From: Mesorhizobium huakuii
Lineage (GTDB): Bacteria > Pseudomonadota > Alphaproteobacteria > Rhizobiales > Rhizobiaceae
Direction of reading: 5' to 3'
Length of the DNA stretch: 64,000 nt
Assembly (NCBI RefSeq): GCF_014189455.1
Contig: NZ_CP050296.1
Span: 4,150,001 to 4,214,000 of the forward strand
Numbering within the stretch: position 1 is the stretch's first letter; every line of letters starts with the position of its first letter. A model generated the notes under the pieces. The model made no database searches. It saw only the letters and a program-made list of their open reading frames with translations, and had not been told where the DNA came from. Below are positions 56,897 through 64,000 of the stretch, in pieces. The translations under genes and the position numbers were made by a program.

Positions 56897-57558
56897 ACCT
56901 TGCCGCGACCGCGTTGCTCGTCATCGACCTGCAGAACGAATACCGCCCCGGTGCCGCTTGGCCGGTCATGGGCTATGACGCGGTGCTCGCCAACACCGCC
57001 GCGTTGATCGAAGCCGCCCGGGCGGCGGGCGTGCCGGTCATCCATGCGCAGGCCTGGGTGAAACCGGAGGAACGCGACGGCTATGCGCGGCAGGAGGAAA
57101 TCCTGACCGAGGAATTCCGCTCCGCCGTCGCGGGCAGCGAAGGTGCTGCGATCTGCACCGAGGTGGCGGCGCTGCCCGGCGACATCGTCATCCACAAGCA
57201 CTGGCCGAGCGCCTTTCACCGCACCGACCTTTCAAAACGGCTTGCCGACCTCAAGGTCGAGAACCTGGTGGTGACCGGCGTGCTCACCGACAGCTGCGTG
57301 ACCGAGAGCGTGTTCGACGCGGTCTATCAGGGGTTCAGGGTCTGGCTGGTCAAGGACGCCTGCGGCAGCATGAGCGAAGCCATGCACCGCACCGGCATGC
57401 TCGATATGGCCAACCGGCTCTACGGCGGCGGTATACTGCGCCTGCCCGAGGCGCTGAAGGCGCTCGCCGGCCAGCCCTTCGACGGCTGGCGCTGCACGCG
57501 GCCGGTGGAATTTGTCTACACGCTGGAAACCGTCGACCGGATTTACGAGGCTCTGTGA
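56893..57558 (+). CDS. isochorismatase-fold cysteine hydrolase
   Basis: A 221-residue amidase of the isochorismatase/N-carbamoylsarcosine amidase group with the triad Asp12 (LVIDLQNEYRPG), Lys102 (HKHWPSAF) and Cys135 (TDSCVTESV). Known relatives hydrolyse N-carbamoylsarcosine, biuret, ureidoacrylate or nicotinamide. In this operon a ureido or carbamoyl substrate is most likely. The start overlaps the previous stop by 4 bases. Its 3' end overlaps the convergent deacylase gene by 16 bases. Confidence 0.85.
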   Translation: MNLAATALLVIDLQNEYRPGAAWPVMGYDAVLANTAALIEAARAAGVPVIHAQAWVKPEERDGYARQEEILTEEFRSAVAGSEGAAICTEVAALPGDIVIHKHWPSAFHRTDLSKRLADLKVENLVVTGVLTDSCVTESVFDAVYQGFRVWLVKDACGSMSEAMHRTGMLDMANRLYGGGILRLPEALKALAGQPFDGWRCTRPVEFVYTLETVDRIYEAL

Positions 57559-59030
57559 TCGGCGCCGCAGCCGCATGCGCCTCTGACGACCTTTGAAGCC
57601 GAGGGCTTGAGAACAGCGCCCGGCAGCGCTCCGGTTGCCCTGCCGCCACGCCAGGCGGATACGCCGTTTACGAAGACATGCTCGATGCCAGTAGCAGGCC
57701 GGCGCGGTTCCTCGAAGGTGGCAGTGTCGATGATCGTGTCCGGATCGAAGATCACGAGGTCGGCGAAATTACCTTCGGCCAGCAGCCCGCGTTGCGCGAT
57801 GCCGAATTCCCGTGCGGGCAGGCCGGTCATGCGGAACACGGCCTCCTCCAGGCTGAACAGGCCGACATCCCTGGCATAATGGCCGAGCACACGCGGAAAC
57901 GTGCCCCATAGACGCGGGTGCGGATGGATGTCATGCGGCAGGCCATCCGAGCCGATCATGGTGCGCGGATGGGCGATGATGTTGCGCACGTCCGTTTCGT
58001 CGAGCTGGAAATAGACAGCACCTGCCGGCAGCAGGCGCTCGCCGGCCTCGCGCTCGCTGCAGTTCCATTCGCGCGCGATGTCGGCGATCTCGCGCCTTGC
58101 CATCTCCGGATGCGGATCGGACCATGTCACGAGGATTTTCAGGCCCGTGTCGCAGCGCTCCAGCCGCAGCACCGTCGAACTCGCGGCATAGGGATAGACA
58201 TCCATGCCGATGTCCATCGTTTCGCGCGCCCGGTCGATCCTTTCCAGTGACGGACGGCTCTTGCCGAAATTGGCGCGGCCGGTGCACTGGTGATGCGATA
58301 TGAACAGCTTACCGCCGGCATGATCTGCAATGTCGATCGCTTCCTCGATCGCCTCGTCCATCGTCTCGAAATAGTTGCGTGTGTGGGTGACATAGGGTCC
58401 GCCAAGACCTGCCGCTGTCGCGGCCAGCGCCTTGACCTCTTCGGTCGAGGACTTCACGGCCGGTGGATAGTCGAGCCCGGTGCTGAGGCCGAAGGCGCCT
58501 TCAGCCATCGCCTCGGCGACCGCCTCCTGCATCGCTGCCGTTTCTACTTCGTTGGCCGGTCTGTCGGTCACCGCCATGCAGCGCTGGCGCAAGGTGGTGT
58601 GGCCGACCAACAAGGCCGCGTTGGTGGCGATGCCGCGCCGCTTGAGCTCGACGACATAGTCGGCAAAACGGTCGAAGCGGAAATTCTCGCGGCCGCCGAC
58701 CAGCGTGAAGGGCGGCGGCGGTGTCTTGTTGAGAAGCAGCGGCGCCAGGCTGACGCCGCAATTGCCGGCGATCACCGTCGTCACGCCCTGGCTGATCTTC
58801 GGATCCATTCCGCGCGGCGCCAGCAGTGCGCCATCGTCATGGGTGTGCACGTCGATGAAGCCGGGTGCGACCGCCTTGCCTCTGGCATCGATCTCCTCGA
58901 TGCCAGTCGCGTCGTCCAGCCGACCGATGGCGGCGATCCTGTCGCCGGAGACGGCGATGTCGGCCTCGAAAGGTTTCGAGCCGTCGCCGGCGACCAGCGT
59001 CGCGTGACGGATGACGAGATCGTATGTCAT
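57543..59030 (-). CDS. N-acyl-D-amino acid deacylase
   Basis: A 495-residue amidohydrolase of the D-aminoacylase type: APGFIDVHTHDD, the characteristic SQGVTTVIAGNCGVSLAP with the metal-bridging cysteine, FGLSTGLDYPP, VTHTRNY, ISHHQ, and MIGSDGLPHDIHPHPRLWGTFPRVL. It releases D-amino acids from N-acyl-D-amino acids. Last gene of a five-gene minus-strand operon that converges on the hydantoinase operon. Its tail contains a cysteine/glycine patch (ACGCG) of no clear role. Confidence 0.9.
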   Translation of the reverse strand: MTYDLVIRHATLVAGDGSKPFEADIAVSGDRIAAIGRLDDATGIEEIDARGKAVAPGFIDVHTHDDGALLAPRGMDPKISQGVTTVIAGNCGVSLAPLLLNKTPPPPFTLVGGRENFRFDRFADYVVELKRRGIATNAALLVGHTTLRQRCMAVTDRPANEVETAAMQEAVAEAMAEGAFGLSTGLDYPPAVKSSTEEVKALAATAAGLGGPYVTHTRNYFETMDEAIEEAIDIADHAGGKLFISHHQCTGRANFGKSRPSLERIDRARETMDIGMDVYPYAASSTVLRLERCDTGLKILVTWSDPHPEMARREIADIAREWNCSEREAGERLLPAGAVYFQLDETDVRNIIAHPRTMIGSDGLPHDIHPHPRLWGTFPRVLGHYARDVGLFSLEEAVFRMTGLPAREFGIAQRGLLAEGNFADLVIFDPDTIIDTATFEEPRRPATGIEHVFVNGVSAWRGGRATGALPGAVLKPSASKVVRGACGCGADHRAS

Positions 59031-59042
59031 CAGGCGGATTTC

Positions 59043-60584
59043 CTAACCTTCCGGGTTGGCGAGGATCTCCTCGCGGCGGCGCGCGATATAGGCGTCGAGC
59101 TCTTCGCGGATCGCTGGGTCGATCACCGGTTCTTCGTAGTCGTGCAGCGCCTGCTGCCAGAGCTCCGTCGCCCGCTCCAGCGCATCCTTGCCGCCGGCTT
59201 CCTCCCAGGCGCCATGGTTCTGCCAGTTGGAGAGCATCGGCTGGTAGAACGCGGTGGTGTAGCGCGACATGGTGTGCTCGGCGCCGAAGAAATGGCCGCC
59301 GGCCGGTACCGACTTGATGGCCTCGAAGCCGAGATCGTCTTCCTGGAACGGCAGCGGCCGCAGGAACTCCATCATGTTCTGCAGGATCTCGACGTCGAGC
59401 ACGAGCTTTTCGTAGGACGCGGTCAGACCGCCCTCAAGCCAGCCGGCAGCGTGGTAGATCAGATTGGCGCCGCCGAGCACTGCGCCCCAGGTCGCCATTT
59501 CCGTCTCGTAGGCTGCCTGCAGGTCGACGACGTTGGAGGCGTTGGCATTGGAAGTGCGGTAGGGCAGATGATAACGCCGCGCCAATTGCCCGGCGATGAT
59601 GTTGGCCTTGGCATTCTCCGGCGTGCCGAAGGCCGGAGCGCCCGACTTCATGTCGACATTGGAGGTGAAGGCGCCATACATCACCGGCGTGCCGGGGTTG
59701 ACGAGCTGGGTCAGCACCACGCCGAACAGCGCCTCCGCGTTCTGCTGGCAAAGGGCGGCGGCCAGCGTCACCGGCGTCATCGCGCCCATCAGGGTGAAGG
59801 GCGTGACGGTCACCGGCTGGCCATGTTCGGCCATCGCGATCAGGCCCTCGGCCATGGCGTCGTCGAACAGGCGCGGCGAGTTGATCGAGATGATCGTGGT
59901 CACGCCGGGCGAGGCGCGCATCTCCTCGACGGAGATGCCGCGCGCGATCGCCATCATATTGATGCCGTCCATGGCCCGGGCGCGGCCGATGGCGGTGCAA
60001 TGGAAGGAGAGATCGCTTAGCGTCAGATTGGCGTGGTAAGTGTCGAGATGGCGCGCATTGGCCGGCAGCTCCATCGGCGCCACCACCTGGTTGCCGATGA
60101 TGTGGATGGCGTTGAAGTGGTGCGCCAGCTTGATGAAGTTCTGGTAGTCGGCGAGATTGCCCTGGCGGCGGCCGTTGATGCGGTCGTGCACATTGGGCGG
60201 ACCCGCGACCAGGCCGAAGACCAGCGAATTGCCGCCGAGATGGACTTGTTTTTCCGGATTGCGGCTGGTCAGCGTGAAGGAGGATGGCACCGCCCGCAGC
60301 GCTTCGTTCACCAGGCTCTCGTCGATGCGGATGGTCTTCTCTTCGCGGTCGACAATGGCGCCGGCGGAAGCGAACAGGTCCATCACCCGCTCGCTCATGA
60401 CGCGGATGCCGAGTTCGGACAGGATGCGCATCGAGGTGTCGTGCAGTTGCTGCATCCGCTCTTCGTCGAGAAGCTGCATGGGCGGATAGGGATTCTTGAC
60501 GCTCTGCCACGGCAACTGCGCGATGCCGCCACCACTGCGTTCCAGCCTCGACCTGCGGCCGCCGCCGCGTCTGTCCTGTGACAT
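59043..60584 (-). CDS. MttB-family (trimethylamine/betaine-type) methyltransferase without pyrrolysine
   Basis: A 513-residue member of the trimethylamine methyltransferase superfamily, of which MtgB (glycine betaine) is the non-pyrrolysine type. The frame is uninterrupted with no amber codon at the position of Pyl in MttB. Features include NPYPPMQLLDEERMQQLHDTSM at the start, GSAGAIVDRE-like and ASPGVTTIISINSPRLFDD, and ends with the family's PAGGHFFGAEHTMSRY and helical tail. The start at 60584 has GGAAGGAA upstream. It should remove a methyl group from a quaternary or tertiary amine, but no corrinoid protein or reactivator gene is in the window. Confidence 0.85.
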   Translation of the reverse strand: MSQDRRGGGRRSRLERSGGGIAQLPWQSVKNPYPPMQLLDEERMQQLHDTSMRILSELGIRVMSERVMDLFASAGAIVDREEKTIRIDESLVNEALRAVPSSFTLTSRNPEKQVHLGGNSLVFGLVAGPPNVHDRINGRRQGNLADYQNFIKLAHHFNAIHIIGNQVVAPMELPANARHLDTYHANLTLSDLSFHCTAIGRARAMDGINMMAIARGISVEEMRASPGVTTIISINSPRLFDDAMAEGLIAMAEHGQPVTVTPFTLMGAMTPVTLAAALCQQNAEALFGVVLTQLVNPGTPVMYGAFTSNVDMKSGAPAFGTPENAKANIIAGQLARRYHLPYRTSNANASNVVDLQAAYETEMATWGAVLGGANLIYHAAGWLEGGLTASYEKLVLDVEILQNMMEFLRPLPFQEDDLGFEAIKSVPAGGHFFGAEHTMSRYTTAFYQPMLSNWQNHGAWEEAGGKDALERATELWQQALHDYEEPVIDPAIREELDAYIARRREEILANPEG

Positions 60585-60606
60585 CGGATTTATTCCTTCC
60601 CGGCCT

Positions 60607-61575
60607 TCAATAGCCGCGGTCCGGACTGACCACATTCTCCAACGGCTCGCCGCGGCGGTAGCGCGCCAGATTGTTGGTGAACATGCGCACCGACTTGATG
60701 TCCCAGCCGTCATAGACCGCCGCGCAATGCGGCGTGATGGCGACGTTGTCGTAACTCCAAAGCGGGTGCTCGGCGGGCAGCGGCTCGGTCGCAAAGACAT
60801 CCAGCGCCGCGCCCTTGATCTGTTTGGCATCGAGCGCGGCCAGAAGTGCTGCTTCCTCGACGACGCCGCCGCGCGAAATGTCGATGAGCACGGCCGAAGG
60901 CTTCATCGCGGCAAAGGCCGCTTTGCCGAGCAGGCCGTGCGTGGTCGGCAGCAAAGGCACGCAGCAGACGATGAAATCGGCGTGGCCGATGAGGGAGAGC
61001 AGCGCGTCAACACCATGAACCTCGTCCAGGCACGGCGTTGGCTTGGGGCGCGCGCGGATACCCAGCGTGCGCATACCCATCGCCTGCGCCCGTCTGGCGA
61101 CGGCCTCGCCGGTCTTGCCAAGGCCGATGATCAACACGGTCTTGCCCTCGATCGGTTCGACGCGGCCGCCGCCCCACTGCCGCGCCTGCTGGCGGCGTTC
61201 GAAGCCGCGCAAGTCGAGCGAAAAGGATAGCATGGCGCCGAGCGCATATTCCGCCAGCATGCCGGCGGCGACGCCTGCGGAATTGGTCACCGTAACGCGC
61301 GTCGGATCCCAGCGTCCCAGATGATCCGTGCCGGAGCCGCCGATGGACACCCATTTCACGGTCGGGCTTTCGACGAGGGCCTGGCGCGGATAGCGCGGCG
61401 TGCCATCGAAGCGGATGGAATAGACCACTTCCGCCACCACGCGCTCGATCAGCTCGGGAAGCGCAGCGTAGCTATCGCAGGGGTGGACCGGGAGGCCCGG
61501 ATGCGTCTCCGCGAGCACGGCCAACGCGCCAGCCGGCTTGTCGGTGTGCAGAATGACGGTTGGGCGGGCCGACAT
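60607..61575 (-). CDS. D-2-hydroxyacid dehydrogenase
   Basis: A 322-residue NAD(P)-dependent dehydrogenase with the Rossmann motif LIIGLGKTGEAVARRA, DISRGGVVEEAALLAAL, LDVFATEPLPAEHPLW and the catalytic NVAITPHCA. The start MSARPTVIL lies 10 bases after the DapA-like stop; the longer frame runs inside that gene. It interconverts 2-keto and D-2-hydroxy acids and could act on the keto acid made by the neighbouring D-amino acid route. Confidence 0.88.
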   Translation of the reverse strand: MSARPTVILHTDKPAGALAVLAETHPGLPVHPCDSYAALPELIERVVAEVVYSIRFDGTPRYPRQALVESPTVKWVSIGGSGTDHLGRWDPTRVTVTNSAGVAAGMLAEYALGAMLSFSLDLRGFERRQQARQWGGGRVEPIEGKTVLIIGLGKTGEAVARRAQAMGMRTLGIRARPKPTPCLDEVHGVDALLSLIGHADFIVCCVPLLPTTHGLLGKAAFAAMKPSAVLIDISRGGVVEEAALLAALDAKQIKGAALDVFATEPLPAEHPLWSYDNVAITPHCAAVYDGWDIKSVRMFTNNLARYRRGEPLENVVSPDRGY

Positions 61576-61585
61576 GGCGCGGGCC

Positions 61586-62494
61586 TCAGCCGTGGCCGAC
61601 ATGATCGGCGGCACTGCCCAGCGCGGCAAGCAGCGCTTGCCCGTTCTCCAGCGTCGCATTTTCGTGCGGCGCACGCAGGTTCAGCCAGCGCCGGTCGCCG
61701 GAGCGCACCGCCAGCACGGCCTTCATTGCCGGGATCAGGCCGGCATCCTGGATGATCTTGCGGAACGCCTTGATCGCCGCATCCGCTTCGGTAACGTCCT
61801 CTCCGGCCACCGTACGATCGTAAAGCGAGCGGATGGCCGCGGCGTTGAGGTTGACGGTGGCCGAAATGCAGCCTGCCGCGCCGTTGGCCAGGCCCTTGGT
61901 CAGTTGCGCTTCAGAGCTGGGGAACACCGCAACCTTGGGCGCCGCGGCAATCACCGCCGCCGTGTTGTTCCAGTCGCCGGCGCTATCCTTGTAGGCAACG
62001 ACGGTGTCGGGAAACGCCGCGCTCAGCCGGGCGGTCAAGGCCGGGCTCACCGGCACGCCGGAATTCTGCGGAATATGATAGAGGATCATCTTCATTGCCG
62101 GGTTCGCGACCCGCTCGATCAGTTCGCTGTAGTAGCGTGCCTGCCCGTCATCGCCGGCGGCGGTGTAGAAGAACGACGGCAGCACCATCACGCCGGCGCA
62201 GCCGAGCCCGACCGCGTGCGCCGACAGTTCGACGGTTTCCGGAAGCGCGGTGACGCCGGTGCCGGGCATCAGCCAGCCTGGTGAAATGCCGGCTTCGATC
62301 AGCCACTCCAGCGCCTGCACGCGCTCACCGAGCGAGAGCGACAGCGCCTCGCCGGTGGTGCCGAACGGGGACAGGAAATGCGCGCCTTGGTCCAGCACCC
62401 ATTTGGCATGGGACACAAAGAGATCGCGAGCGATGCCGCCATCGTCCGCGAACGGCGTCAGGATCGGTGCGATGGTTCCTTGCGGGCGGGTCAT
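61586..62494 (-). CDS. dihydrodipicolinate synthase family lyase
   Basis: A 302-residue DapA-fold aldolase with Schiff-base Lys169 (VAYKDS), Tyr139 (LYHIPQNSG) and the GTTGE loop (FGTTGEALSL). In catabolic clusters such proteins are 2-keto acid aldolases or dehydratases rather than lysine-pathway enzymes, which are encoded elsewhere. It would cleave or condense a 2-keto acid intermediate. Confidence 0.88.
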   Translation of the reverse strand: MTRPQGTIAPILTPFADDGGIARDLFVSHAKWVLDQGAHFLSPFGTTGEALSLSLGERVQALEWLIEAGISPGWLMPGTGVTALPETVELSAHAVGLGCAGVMVLPSFFYTAAGDDGQARYYSELIERVANPAMKMILYHIPQNSGVPVSPALTARLSAAFPDTVVAYKDSAGDWNNTAAVIAAAPKVAVFPSSEAQLTKGLANGAAGCISATVNLNAAAIRSLYDRTVAGEDVTEADAAIKAFRKIIQDAGLIPAMKAVLAVRSGDRRWLNLRAPHENATLENGQALLAALGSAADHVGHG

Positions 62495-62558
62495 GCGTGT
62501 CCTCTGTGCGTGATGTGGTTCGGTGCCGTGTGTGACCGTCGTTACTGCCGTCCGGCCG

Positions 62559-63983
62559 CTACCACGCTGGCCGTTGCAGCATCCTGGTGATCACCGGAGG
62601 ATCGTAGAGCAATGCCGAGAGGTCGCTGAAAAGGCTGTCGCGGTCGCTGAGCGACAGCACCGCATCGCGGATCGCCTCGGCGCGACCTTGTCCGAGCACC
62701 GGCGCGGCGAATTCCATGTACTTGGCCTCGATTTCAGCTTGCGTGAGCGGCGCCTCCGGTCCGCCGCGCGCATGGACGTCGCCCGAAGCGAGGATCCGCC
62801 CATCTGATGTCGTGATCGCCACGTCGGCCCAGCGGCCTGCCGGAAAGCGGGCACTGTGGCGCTTCGATTCCACGACCGTGATGCGGCTCAGCATGTCCGC
62901 CACGGCAGCATCCTCCAGCCCGCCGCCGGAAATGTGCTCCAGTCCGATGCGGCCATGGACGATAAAGGTCGCGACGGCGAAGCGCAGGCTGTACTGCGCC
63001 TTCGAGGTCGTGTCCGGCATGCCGTCGAACAGCGTTGCGGCGTAGTGGAAGCTGTTCACCTCAACGTGGCTGATATCGGCGGGCGCGAGATGATGCGCAT
63101 GGCAGAGCGCGCGCGTCGCGTCGATCGCCGCATGCGCCCAGCGGCAGATCGGGTATGGCTTCACATACTGGTGCAGCACCTGCCAGAAGGCGCCGAGATC
63201 CTGCCAATGTGGCGCGACCTCGGGCTGCTCGACCGTGATCGCCGGCGCGCCGGTAAAGCCGCGTTCGGCGAGCACGGCCGCGGACAGGCCGATCAGTGTG
63301 CCGATGCCCGAGCCGTCATGCAGCATCGTCGGGTTCGCGATCTCGCGCATCATCTGGCTGCGTGGGCCGTGATATTCGGCAATGCCAAGCGCCTGGCGCA
63401 GCTGATCGTCGCGAAGCCGTCGCAACCTTGCCGCCACCGCAACCACGCCCAGCGCATTCCAGGCGCCCGATGTATGGTAGTCCGACACGGTCGCGTGCAG
63501 TGCGATGCCCGCCCGGCCGGCAATTTCGTAGCCGACGACCAGGGCCGCCAGTGCTTCCGGCCCGCCAAGGTCAGGGCGTGCCTCGGCAAGCGCTGCCAGC
63601 GCCGGCACGACGGCGACGCCGATATGACCCTTGGTCGGGCTGTATCCGTCATGGCCGTCGAGATTGTCGATCTGTGTCGCGGCCGCATAAGCGGCTCCAG
63701 CGATGCTGGCACGGCGGCCATCGAAAAGCATGCGTGCCGAATGCCGCGGGTCGGTCGAGCCGTAGAGAAGCGTGGCGGCGTCGCGGGCAATCCGGCCCGC
63801 TTCCATCGGACCGGCGGCAATGGCAATTCCGATGGTGTCCAGCAGGAGGTAGCGGGCTTGCTCGAGGACAGAGGCGGGGAATGCGGCCGCCGGCCGCCGC
63901 AACACGAAATCGGCCAGGCGAACGGCAACGCTGGTACTCGCGTCAGGCCCTTCACGCCGATGCGACGGCACAGCCACTAGCAT
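62559..63983 (-). CDS. MmgE/PrpD family protein
   Basis: A protein of about 474 residues of the MmgE/PrpD family (2-methylcitrate dehydratase, cis-aconitate decarboxylase, iminodisuccinate epimerase and others). Motifs include DTIGIAIAAGP, NLDGHDGY-like and SPTKGHIGVAVVPALAALAE, and KPYPICRWAHAAIDA. AAGGGGAG stands just before the ATG; an alternative GTG is at 63986. First visible gene of the minus-strand operon; more genes may lie beyond the right edge. The reaction is probably dehydration, decarboxylation or epimerisation of a polycarboxylic acid. Confidence 0.85.
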   Translation of the reverse strand: MLVAVPSHRREGPDASTSVAVRLADFVLRRPAAAFPASVLEQARYLLLDTIGIAIAAGPMEAGRIARDAATLLYGSTDPRHSARMLFDGRRASIAGAAYAAATQIDNLDGHDGYSPTKGHIGVAVVPALAALAEARPDLGGPEALAALVVGYEIAGRAGIALHATVSDYHTSGAWNALGVVAVAARLRRLRDDQLRQALGIAEYHGPRSQMMREIANPTMLHDGSGIGTLIGLSAAVLAERGFTGAPAITVEQPEVAPHWQDLGAFWQVLHQYVKPYPICRWAHAAIDATRALCHAHHLAPADISHVEVNSFHYAATLFDGMPDTTSKAQYSLRFAVATFIVHGRIGLEHISGGGLEDAAVADMLSRITVVESKRHSARFPAGRWADVAITTSDGRILASGDVHARGGPEAPLTQAEIEAKYMEFAAPVLGQGRAEAIRDAVLSLSDRDSLFSDLSALLYDPPVITRMLQRPAW

Positions 63984-64000
63984 CACTCCCCTTTGCGTCA

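Noticed and set aside
58290..60020. 576-codon open frame opposite the deacylase and MttB genes
   Set aside because: Crosses two well-supported genes in antisense and has no domain.
59043..60584. Pyrrolysine (amber) codon in the MttB homologue
   Set aside because: The frame has no internal TAG; it belongs to the non-pyrrolysine group.

Overview
The window looks like chromosome from a high-GC alphaproteobacterium of the Rhizobiales, most likely Mesorhizobium or a close relative. The reasons are a zwf-pgl-edd Entner-Doudoroff operon, a PdhS/PleC-type PAS histidine kinase, a phasin, a two-stem intergenic palindrome of rhizobial (RIME-like) type, and a tRNA-His with the alphaproteobacterial acceptor end (G1:U72, A73, no encoded G-1). 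No database search was possible, so genus level is an inference.

Layout. 0-8.7 kb: 3' part of a vWA protein with tandem beta-sandwich repeats, the edd-pgl-zwf operon, an SDR, an orphan Mur-ligase-like enzyme, and a frameshifted SH3 membrane protein. 9-12 kb: a PuuB-like oxidase and a PuuA-like glutamine synthetase (putrescine breakdown), then a HAD phosphatase. 12.8-17.9 kb: a degenerate receiver protein, isocitrate lyase with a small downstream gene, the divergent short-chain acyl regulator (frameshifted), and a DUF2167 protein. 18-25.3 kb: a DMT exporter, the potFGHI-type polyamine importer (ATPase gene frameshifted), and AsmA. 25.5-33 kb: acetoacetyl-CoA synthetase, the PAS kinase, a phasin followed by a striking three-hairpin small RNA, and tRNA-His. 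33-43 kb: an operon of LLM flavin monooxygenase (frameshifted), branched-chain-type ABC importer and DszC/SfnB-like flavin oxidoreductase, then a LysR regulator divergent from an SLC10-type symporter, and a lipoprotein. 44-64 kb: three catabolic operons.

The most interesting part is 44-64 kb. The plus-strand operon (ridA, D-hydantoinase, N-carbamoyl-D-amino acid hydrolase, FrhB-like Fe-S module joined in frame to a D-arginine-dehydrogenase-like flavoprotein, L-carbamoylase/allantoate-type amidase, isochorismatase-type amidase) reads as a logical route: cyclic ureide to N-carbamoyl-D-amino acid to D-amino acid to 2-imino acid to 2-keto acid. It converges with a minus-strand operon (PrpD, DapA-family lyase, D-2-hydroxyacid dehydrogenase, MttB-family methyltransferase without pyrrolysine, N-acyl-D-amino acid deacylase). 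A third operon carries two allantoinase-type ring hydrolases, two SDRs, an epimerase-fold enzyme and an MFS transporter. I infer a catabolic island for an unidentified, probably N-methylated, cyclic ureide or D-amino-acid derivative.

Quality caution: at least four conserved genes (SH3 protein, acyl regulator, potG, LLM monooxygenase) are broken by single-base indels, and a fifth indel could explain the FrhB/dehydrogenase fusion. This density points more to sequencing or assembly errors than to real gene decay.
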